Source: Campylobacteraceae bacterium (GTDB taxonomy: Bacteria; Campylobacterota; Campylobacteria; Campylobacterales; Sulfurovaceae). Taken from it: a stretch of DNA of 10,336 bases. The notes beneath the pieces were generated by a model. The model saw nothing but the letters and a program-made list of their open reading frames with translations. It was not told the DNA's origin and did no database searches. Both the position numbers and the translations under genes were made by a program. Below are positions 4,920 to 10,336 of the stretch, one piece after another (within the stretch, counting starts at the first letter, position 1; the number at the start of each line of letters is the position of its first letter). Where the stretch lies: NCBI GenBank assembly GCA_026982175.1, contig JALSHP010000342.1:1-10336 (forward strand), written 5' to 3'.

Positions 4920-5831
4920 ATGAAAAATATTATTGCCATTGATTTAGGCTCAAATAGCCTAAGAGTGTTAAAAATGAATTGCGAAACGAAACAATCTTTA
5001 GGTGCATTTCATAAAACGGTTAAAACAGCCGATGGTTTAGCCAAAACAGGAAAGATAAATGATGATGCCATTGCTAGAGTTGTAAAGGCACTCAATGAAG
5101 CCAAAGAGGAGCTTGATTTTTCAGATGCTAGTGTAAAAGCTGTAACGACTGAAGCGATTCGCCAAGCTTCTAATGGTTTAGAGGCTCTCATAAGTATTCG
5201 GAAAGAGACAGGGGTGGCGTTTGAGGTGATAGATGGTGAGGCTGAAGCCAAATATGCACTAAGAGCGGTACAAAATAGATTGGAAATTTTAGAAAAAACG
5301 CCAAAAAGTTTCATGATGGTAGACATTGGTGGGGGGTCTACGGAGATGCTTTTTTATTATGGTGAAAAATACTTTTCAAAAAGTTTTAAAATAGGCATTG
5401 TGACCATTACGCAGAAGTTTAACAACTTAGATGAGATTGCCAAAAATATCCCAAGGCTTATGGGTGAGATGAAAAGTTATTATGATGAGGTGACAGCTGA
5501 ACATGGAGCAGTAGAACTCTTTATTGCCACAGCAGGAACACCCACGACCATTGCTGCGTTGAAGCAAGGAATGGATTATCTTACTTATGATGGTGAGAAA
5601 ATTCATGGAACAATGCTCACTAAAAACGATTTAGAGGAGAAGTTAAACGCATTAAAAGCCATGAGTACAGAAGAGAAAATAAAAGCCGTAGGAGTAGGGC
5701 GTGATGACCTTATTGCTTCAGGTGTTTTGATTTATGATGAGCTTTATAATATTTCAGGCTTTACAGAGTCTATGGTGATAGATGACGGTATTCGTGAGGG
5801 TGTGGCATTTGATGAGTGTTGTGGGGGATAA
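4920..5831 (+). CDS. Ppx/GppA family exopolyphosphatase / pppGpp phosphohydrolase
   Basis: An ASKHA-fold phosphatase, 303 residues, the length of the short single-module members with no C-terminal HD-like extension. Motifs in order: DLGSNSLR (8-15, phosphate 1 loop), TTEAIR (76-81), EVIDGEAEAKYA (102-113), DIGGGSTE (135-142, phosphate 2 loop), ATAGTPTT (203-210) and DDGIREG (288-294). These enzymes cleave terminal phosphate from polyphosphate or from pppGpp to give ppGpp; which substrate is preferred cannot be read from the sequence, so I give no gene symbol. GAGGGAG lies just upstream of the ATG. It is convergent with the CNNM gene: the stop codons are 2 bases apart, and GGGGAT (5824-5829)/ATCCCC (5836-5841) could form a hairpin over the junction. 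Confidence 0.92.
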   Translation: MKNIIAIDLGSNSLRVLKMNCETKQSLGAFHKTVKTADGLAKTGKINDDAIARVVKALNEAKEELDFSDASVKAVTTEAIRQASNGLEALISIRKETGVAFEVIDGEAEAKYALRAVQNRLEILEKTPKSFMMVDIGGGSTEMLFYYGEKYFSKSFKIGIVTITQKFNNLDEIAKNIPRLMGEMKSYYDEVTAEHGAVELFIATAGTPTTIAALKQGMDYLTYDGEKIHGTMLTKNDLEEKLNALKAMSTEEKIKAVGVGRDDLIASGVLIYDELYNISGFTESMVIDDGIREGVAFDECCGG

Positions 5832-5833
5832 AA

Positions 5834-6883
5834 TCATCCCCGTAATTGCTCTTCTCTATGTCGCTTAATTTTCTTATTTATCTTGACTAAATCACGCATA
5901 TCTTCAATGGTATCACTCTCATCCATAATCTCAATGCCCAGTAGTGTCTCCACACAATCTTCAAGGGTCAAGATGCCCTCTGTTTGGTCGTAAGAGTCGA
6001 TGACTAAGAACATATGTTGCTTCTTCTTAATGAACATGTCAATGGCTTTAATGACATAGAGACTCTCATGCACACTATGAATATCGTCTTGAATGCTTGA
6101 AATACTAACCGAATCATCGACCAAAGATTGTTTAAAAATCTTTTTGGTTAAAACAATGCCTGTGACATCTTCAATGCTTCCATTACAGACAGGAATACGT
6201 GAAAACTTAAAAATATCTCCTTGGGTTTCTAGTACTTCTTTGATGGTCATTTTTCCATCTAAAGAGAAGACAACGGAGCGTGGGGTTAAGATTTCACTTA
6301 CCTCTTTTTTATCTACTTTGAGTACATTTTCAATGTAATCTGACTCTTGCTCATCTATCACCCCTTCATCTTCAGAGAGTAACATACTCTCTAAAAGCTC
6401 ATCCTTGGTTGTTGTTTCGCTATCTTGTCCTTTAGAAATTTTGTTGGTGACAAAGGTAGTGATGAGAAGAACAGGATAGGTCAAAATAATGAAAAACTGA
6501 ATAATTCTTCCTGCCATCGGGGCTAAGGCTTTCCAATAAATAGCCCCAATGGTTTTAGGAATAATTTCAGAGAAAAAGAGGATGGAGAAGGTTAAGACCA
6601 CCGAGACCATGACCATGGCAACATCACCTTCAAATACCTTAGCGGCTTGAGCCCCAACAACTGTTGCTCCCAAGGTGTTGGCAATGGTATTTAAAATCAA
6701 GATTGAGCCGATGGATTGGCTAATATTTTCTTTGTGTGAGCGTAATATTTTTGCTGTTTTTGGATGCTCTTTCTCCAGAACTGAAATGTAAGAGAGTTGA
6801 ATGGAAAGAAGCACCGCTTCAAGAATGGAACATAGGAATGAAATTCCTACCGAAAGAAGAAAGAAGAGTATAAGATAACTCAT
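5834..6883 (-). CDS. CNNM/CorB-like membrane protein with CBS pair
   Basis: A 349-residue inner-membrane protein. Residues 1-150 form the CNNM (DUF21) domain with about four hydrophobic segments (near 2-28, 57-80, 88-115, 122-147) and family motifs SILEAVLLS (19-27), ILILNTIANT (61-70) and SEIIPKTIG (105-113). An acidic linker (ELLESMLLSEDEGVIDEQE) leads to a pair of CBS domains (about 198-320) that bind adenine nucleotides in relatives. The CorC_HlyC domain common at the C-terminus is absent; a short basic tail ends the protein. CNNM/CorB/CorC proteins are linked to Mg2+ (and sometimes Co2+ or Na+) transport. Older annotation as haemolysin is not warranted. It lies 19 bases after mgtE and is probably cotranscribed. 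AAAGG is 13 bases from the ATG, a poor spacing, so translation may depend on coupling. Confidence 0.88.
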   Translation of the reverse strand: MSYLILFFLLSVGISFLCSILEAVLLSIQLSYISVLEKEHPKTAKILRSHKENISQSIGSILILNTIANTLGATVVGAQAAKVFEGDVAMVMVSVVLTFSILFFSEIIPKTIGAIYWKALAPMAGRIIQFFIILTYPVLLITTFVTNKISKGQDSETTTKDELLESMLLSEDEGVIDEQESDYIENVLKVDKKEVSEILTPRSVVFSLDGKMTIKEVLETQGDIFKFSRIPVCNGSIEDVTGIVLTKKIFKQSLVDDSVSISSIQDDIHSVHESLYVIKAIDMFIKKKQHMFLVIDSYDQTEGILTLEDCVETLLGIEIMDESDTIEDMRDLVKINKKIKRHREEQLRG

Positions 6884-6902
6884 TGAGTGTTATAAACCTT
6901 TG

Positions 6903-8228
6903 TTATAAAATAATGGTCGCGAGACCTAAGAAGCTAAAGAATCCAACAACATCTGTAACCGTTGTAAGGATTACGGTACTTCCAATAGCAGGGTCAACAT
7001 TCATTTTCTCTAAGAAAAGTGGAATAATTGAGCCAAAAAAACCAGCTAGAAGTAGATTTACCAGCATGGAAAGAGCAATAACGTAACCTAAATTCTCAAC
7101 ATCAAACCAAAGTGATGCGATTATACCAATGATTATAGCAAATAATAATCCATTTAATAATGAAATACTCACCTCTTTAAAGATAATTCTTTTGGCATCC
7201 CCTTGCGAGATGTCCCCCAATGTTAATTGACGTACCACAACTGTTAAAGTCTGTGTTCCTGCATTTCCACCCATAGACGCAACAATGGGCATGAGAATGG
7301 CAAGGGCGACAATTTCGTTTAAAATATCTGAAAAAAGTCCGATGATAATAGAAGCTAAAATGGCTGTTACCAAATTGACCCCCAACCATGAAGCACGTTT
7401 TTTCCCTGCTTTAAAAATCTCCTCATCCTCTTCTACTTCATCATCTAGCCCTGCTAGATTATACATCTGCTCTGTGGCTTGTTCATTGATAATATCATGA
7501 ATATCATCTGAAGTAATTCGCCCAATGAGTTTAGCACTTTTGGTGACAATGGGCATAACAAAAAGGTCATACTCTTTAAAGGCATTGACGACCTCTTTAA
7601 TGTCGTCTGTATCGAGTGCAGTAATGGGTTCAAAACTCTCCTCTGCCTCTTCGATGTTCTCTTCAAATGTTTTTTGAAAATTAAAGGTTAAGAGATCATC
7701 TAAATCGATGCTATAGAGTAGTGTTTTGTTTTTAGTGGTAATGAAAAGGTTATGGACATTTTCTAAGACTTTAGACTTTTTGAGCTTGGCAAAACGGTCA
7801 ATGACCTCTTGCACCAACTCATCTTCTCTTGCGGTAAAGACCTCCACCTGCATGTAAGAACCAGCTTCATTCTCATCATAAGAGTCTAAAAGGGTAATCT
7901 CCTCTTGCTCATTTTTGTCAAGACTCTCAAAGACCTCTGAAGCCATTGCTTCATCATGCTCTTTAAGCTCTTGCATAAAGTCGGCTTGGTCATCACTCTC
8001 TAGCTCTTTGACAGCTTCTGTAAAATCTTTGGCTTCAAGTGACTCGACCATATCATCAAAGTATCGGTCGGGGAGTTCTAGGGCAACATCTCCCAAAATA
8101 TCTTTGGGAATAAGTTTAATGGCTTCTGAAAAGGTCTCTTTGTCATAATGTTTTAATATATTGACAATTTCAGAAAAGTGAATTTCATCATTTGAGTTTA
8201 ACTCTAAATATCTTTTTAACTCTTGCAT
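6903..8228 (-). CDS. mgtE: Magnesium transporter/channel MgtE
   Basis: MgtE is a homodimeric Mg2+ channel gated by its cytoplasmic domains. All parts are present in 441 residues (Thermus MgtE is about 450): an acidic helical MgtE_N domain (about 15-122), a CBS pair (about 125-255), the plug-helix region (about 260-280), and five transmembrane helices (about 281-441). Signatures are PIVASMGGNAGTQTLTVVVR (314-333), NLLLAGFFGSIIPLFLE (391-407) and DPAIGSTVILTTVTD (412-426), where Asp426 corresponds to the Mg2+-coordinating pore aspartate. The acid-rich N and CBS domains fit the Mg2+ sensor role. AGGAG lies 9 bases before the ATG. Two TATAAT boxes stand upstream. No Mg2+ riboswitch (M-box) fits in the 113-base upstream gap. 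Confidence 0.95.
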   Translation of the reverse strand: MQELKRYLELNSNDEIHFSEIVNILKHYDKETFSEAIKLIPKDILGDVALELPDRYFDDMVESLEAKDFTEAVKELESDDQADFMQELKEHDEAMASEVFESLDKNEQEEITLLDSYDENEAGSYMQVEVFTAREDELVQEVIDRFAKLKKSKVLENVHNLFITTKNKTLLYSIDLDDLLTFNFQKTFEENIEEAEESFEPITALDTDDIKEVVNAFKEYDLFVMPIVTKSAKLIGRITSDDIHDIINEQATEQMYNLAGLDDEVEEDEEIFKAGKKRASWLGVNLVTAILASIIIGLFSDILNEIVALAILMPIVASMGGNAGTQTLTVVVRQLTLGDISQGDAKRIIFKEVSISLLNGLLFAIIIGIIASLWFDVENLGYVIALSMLVNLLLAGFFGSIIPLFLEKMNVDPAIGSTVILTTVTDVVGFFSFLGLATIIL

Positions 8229-8277
8229 GATATAAGACTCCTGTCAAAGTTGGAATTGAAAAGTTGATTTTTGTAGA

Positions 8278-8286
8278 ATTATATCA
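8278..8286 (-). promoter_or_regulatory. Extended -10 promoter of mgtE (proximal)
   Basis: Read leftward this is TGATATAAT, a perfect TATAAT with an extended-10 TG. It predicts a start near 8271 and a leader of about 43 bases ending in the AGGAG site of mgtE. Confidence 0.55.
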
Positions 8287-8304
8287 GAAGCAGAGTTTTT
8301 TTTC

Positions 8305-8310
8305 ATTATA
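8305..8310 (-). promoter_or_regulatory. Second candidate -10 box for mgtE (distal)
   Basis: A second leftward TATAAT, 27 bases upstream of the first. The 10-bp inverted repeat at 8312-8336 occupies its -35 region, so this promoter, if used, could be controlled by whatever binds there. Confidence 0.35.
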
Positions 8311-8311
8311 G

Positions 8312-8336
8312 TTAAACCTCTATAAAAGAGGTTTAA
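8312..8336 (-). terminator. Strong hairpin after the outer-membrane protein gene
   Basis: TTAAACCTCT (8312-8321) and AGAGGTTTAA (8327-8336) are perfect 10-base arms with a 5-base loop, 5 bases beyond the stop codon of the gene at 8342. Position suggests termination or 3'-end protection of that mRNA. Read leftward, no T run follows the stem, so it is not a textbook terminator. As DNA it could equally be an operator for the distal mgtE promoter. Confidence 0.5.
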
Positions 8337-8341
8337 AGTTT

Positions 8342-9541
8342 TTATTGAAGTCTATATCTTAGACCTGTAAAGAATGAAGTATCCCATTCTGGCGTTTCAA
8401 CACTTGTACCATTTGTACCACTTGTTTTAGCAAAAGAGAGTCTAGCATTTAGACTCAATCTATTGGCTACATAATAGTTAAAACGTGTGGAAAGTGTATT
8501 AGTCATAACATCATCACCTGTATTATAAGCTTCATAACCCAATGCCCAACTATTAATCCAATCAATTTTATCTGACATCTCATAGGTATAAGACGCAGAG
8601 TTCTTGGCAATAAAGTCTAAACTATTATTACTCCCCAAAATTTTAGAAGCTGTAGCTGTGTTTAAAAACTGTGAAGTGTATCCAATTGGTAATCCATATT
8701 GAAAACCAACATCAGCCGTTGTATCTGAACTTGAACCATCATATTTAGAGAGTATTTGTCCTGCACCAGCTTGTACTTTCCATCCATGTAATCTAGCAAG
8801 AACACCTCTTCCATCGGTTGCATCAATAATTGCGTTTAATCTTACAATTCCAACGGCACCCAAAGAGTCACCAACTAAAGCACCATTATCTTTTAATGCT
8901 TTCTCCATGGCTTCGTACCAATACTGCTTATACTCTTCAAAACCATATTTACTCTGATATTCAGATTGAACCCCAATAACTCTTGCCATTGCGATTAAAG
9001 CTTTGTCTGAAATGTCATTTTTGATAAGTTTATACGCTTTTAAATCTTCAGCAACTCTCATAGCATTGGCTAAAGGTGTTGCCACATACATTCGTCCATA
9101 ACCAGCTCCTACGCCTACTTTAAGATAGGGATCTTCTGCTGAATTAGCTGTTACTTGCTTTCTGTAACCTAAATCAGTACGCCCATAACCAAAAAAAGTA
9201 TCATCATTTTTAAAATATTTATTACCTTCAAAATAAGCAGTAGAATCATAAGCATTTTCTGCACTTTGATTGGCATCTGGACCTCTTGAAAAATCAGCTC
9301 CAGCTGTAAGTCCGTACTCTAAAGTATATGGAGCAGAGGTATAAATGCTTTTTAAGTTTGCATCTACAAAACCATCATAAGATACTTGGTCTTGATTTCC
9401 ACTGTCAATACTTAGTCCCCCATCTACATAAGCAGCATTGTAATCACCCTCTACTATTTTATAATCTGTTAGTTCTATGGCAAAGCCAGTTGTTCCCATA
9501 AGCATCGCGATTGTGCTAAGTGATAATTTAATTTTATTCAT
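8342..9541 (-). CDS. Exported, probable outer-membrane beta-barrel protein
   Basis: A 399-residue protein of no family I can name. Residues 1-21 are a clear Sec signal peptide (lysines, hydrophobic core, cleavage after TGFA). There are no cysteines. The mature part is rich in Gly, Ser, Tyr, Asp and Asn, with alternating strands in the N-terminal third (ADFSRG, TFFGYGRTDLGYRK, LKVGVGAGYGRMYV) and again at 250-399, ending in SFFTGLRYRLQ, an amphipathic strand typical of barrels. Between them, about 155-245 looks helical (ANAMRVAEDLKAYKLI, YKQYWYEAMEKALKDNG), so it may be a domain inserted in the barrel or a plug. AGGAG lies 11 bases before the ATG. A -10 box and a CRP-like palindrome upstream suggest control by the neighbouring regulator. 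Confidence 0.7.
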   Translation of the reverse strand: MNKIKLSLSTIAMLMGTTGFAIELTDYKIVEGDYNAAYVDGGLSIDSGNQDQVSYDGFVDANLKSIYTSAPYTLEYGLTAGADFSRGPDANQSAENAYDSTAYFEGNKYFKNDDTFFGYGRTDLGYRKQVTANSAEDPYLKVGVGAGYGRMYVATPLANAMRVAEDLKAYKLIKNDISDKALIAMARVIGVQSEYQSKYGFEEYKQYWYEAMEKALKDNGALVGDSLGAVGIVRLNAIIDATDGRGVLARLHGWKVQAGAGQILSKYDGSSSDTTADVGFQYGLPIGYTSQFLNTATASKILGSNNSLDFIAKNSASYTYEMSDKIDWINSWALGYEAYNTGDDVMTNTLSTRFNYYVANRLSLNARLSFAKTSGTNGTSVETPEWDTSFFTGLRYRLQ

Positions 9542-9574
9542 TTTATATTGTACTCCTATTGTAAAATATTAAAG

Positions 9575-9580
9575 AGTATA
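9575..9580 (-). promoter_or_regulatory. Candidate -10 box of the outer-membrane protein gene
   Basis: The leftward strand reads TATACT, five of six matches to consensus. It predicts a start near 9568 and a leader of about 26 bases with the AGGAG site. The palindrome at 9602-9617 would then be centred at -41.5. Confidence 0.5.
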
Positions 9581-9601
9581 GCTTTTAAATAGAAATAACT
9601 C

Positions 9602-9617
9602 TGCTACTTAAGTAGCA
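9602..9617. promoter_or_regulatory. Perfect 16-bp palindrome TGCTA-N6-TAGCA, candidate CRP-family operator
   Basis: TGCTACTTAAGTAGCA is its own reverse complement. The 5-6-5 layout equals that of a CRP site (TGTGA-N6-TCACA) with a changed half-site. It lies 4 bases beyond the stop of the Crp/Fnr gene and upstream of the outer-membrane protein gene, at about -41.5. As RNA it could form a 6-bp stem with a TTAA loop after the regulator gene, but no T run follows in that direction. Confidence 0.55.
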
Positions 9618-9620
9618 AAA

Positions 9621-10334
9621 CTATTCTAATATTTCTTTATCGCAACATTCTTTTAAGCTTTCTAAACCAATAACACTTTTCTCTTTTCGAGAAGGAATTT
9701 CGATGATTTTCTTTAACTTTAACTCTTGAATATTTCTACTGACTACAGCACGGGCTGAGCCTATCATACTGGCAATAACATCATTTGATAAATCATTAAT
9801 TAAGGTTACTTTATACTTATTTTCTTCCATAGGGTCTAATTCATCAATATTTTCTAAAATTAATTTTGCTAAGCGTGTATGCGTATCATAAAGTGCTAAA
9901 TCAGAAGCATTATTTTTAATCTTCTCAAATTTACGAACCGTATAAAGTAAAAAGTTTTGAGCAAAATTGATATTTTTTTGTAGCCAATTTTTAAATGTTT
10001 CCATCTCTACACGTAAAAGCATACTTTCATTAACACATTCAAAAACTACTTCAGGTAATTTGTTATCAACAATAGAGACAATATCCAAAAGGTCACCACT
10101 TCTATGAAGGTATAAAATATACTCTTGTCCTGTTTTTCTATTTATTCTTGACTCTTTAATCCGACCATCAATAATAATATAAACCCAGTTTAGTAAATCT
10201 TTAGAAGAAATAATTTCAGATTTTTTTAAATGTAAAATTTCAAATAGACCAATTAACTCTGTTTTAAAATCATCTTCTAAATCATTAAATAAGATACTAT
10301 CATTTAAAACAGTAGCAATATTAAGATGTCTCAT
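9621..10334 (-). CDS. Crp/Fnr-family transcriptional regulator
   Basis: A 237-residue regulator. Residues about 15-125 form the cyclic-nucleotide-binding-type barrel (WVYIIIDGRIKESRI at 50-64, then LHRSGDLLDI at 76-85), about 126-160 the long dimer helix, and about 165-225 the winged helix domain. Its recognition helix lies near IGSARAVVSRNIQELK (191-206). The cysteine cluster of oxygen-sensing FNR is absent: cysteines are only at 100, 230 and 231, so it does not carry the FNR 4Fe-4S centre. The cNMP-binding Arg/Ser motif of true CRP is not evident either, so the ligand is unknown. The ATG at 10334 leaves only 2 bases before the window edge, so the start and its ribosome-binding site cannot be confirmed. 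It precedes the outer-membrane protein gene in the same orientation and is a natural candidate for its regulator. Confidence 0.88.
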   Translation of the reverse strand: MRHLNIATVLNDSILFNDLEDDFKTELIGLFEILHLKKSEIISSKDLLNWVYIIIDGRIKESRINRKTGQEYILYLHRSGDLLDIVSIVDNKLPEVVFECVNESMLLRVEMETFKNWLQKNINFAQNFLLYTVRKFEKIKNNASDLALYDTHTRLAKLILENIDELDPMEENKYKVTLINDLSNDVIASMIGSARAVVSRNIQELKLKKIIEIPSRKEKSVIGLESLKECCDKEILE

Positions 10335-10336
10335 TT

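Noticed and set aside
5824..5841. GGGGAT/ATCCCC hairpin at the ppx/gppA-CNNM junction as a bidirectional terminator
   Set aside because: The stem is only 6 bp and no T run follows on either strand. I mention it in the ppx/gppA entry but do not call it a terminator.
8229..8341. Mg2+-sensing riboswitch in the mgtE leader
   Set aside because: The leader from the proximal promoter is only about 43 bases, too short for an M-box, and I see no matching conserved elements.

Overview
The window is a low-GC chromosomal segment with densely packed housekeeping and stress-related genes. The combination points to a Campylobacterota (epsilonproteobacterial) genome of the Sulfurimonas/Sulfurovum type. The clues are a DUF5644/HdrB-like protein that I know mainly from that phylum, SpeA-type arginine decarboxylase, a short Ppx/GppA phosphatase, TATAAT-type -10 boxes without clear -35 boxes, and strong AT bias. 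This is recognition from memory, not a search.

Layout, left to right. At 1-55 is the first 18 codons of an unidentified leftward gene. At 184-1127 a leftward pair encodes a cysteine-rich zf-like protein and shikimate kinase AroK (TTG start, coupled, with an intrinsic terminator overlapping the aroK stop). At 1206-2246 is a leftward DUF5644/HdrB-like protein with SdhB-like and SdhE/HdrB-like parts that lack the usual metal-ligand patterns. At 2368-2937 is a rightward type II toxin-antitoxin operon (Unstab_antitox antitoxin and RelE/ParE toxin) closed by a hairpin terminator. At 3053-4867 is leftward speA. At 4920-5831 is rightward ppx/gppA, divergent from speA across 52 bp. At 5834-8228 is a leftward pair mgtE and a CNNM/CorB-like protein, two families both tied to Mg2+ transport. 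At 8342-9541 is a leftward secreted, probably beta-barrel outer-membrane protein. At 9621-10334 is a leftward Crp/Fnr-family regulator, complete except for its upstream region.

The most interesting material is regulatory. A perfect FNR-type box (TTGAT-N4-ATCAA) lies between the DUF5644 gene and the toxin-antitoxin operon. Its centre is 41.5 bp upstream of the start site predicted from the extended -10 of the antitoxin promoter. A second perfect palindrome, TGCTA-N6-TAGCA, built like a CRP site, lies between the Crp/Fnr gene and the outer-membrane protein gene, also at a predicted -41.5. The recognition helix of the encoded regulator keeps the CRP Arg180 equivalent and lacks the Glu181 equivalent. 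That fits a half-site that keeps the first G and loses the second.

A third curiosity is a perfect 13-bp inverted repeat joining the 3' end of the toxin gene to a 27-codon leftward ORF downstream of speA. The toxin itself has an unusual C-terminal tail of about 20 residues. I see no CRISPR array, tRNA, rRNA, transposase or integrase, and no clear new multi-gene defence system. No stretch longer than 300 bases lacks a gene.
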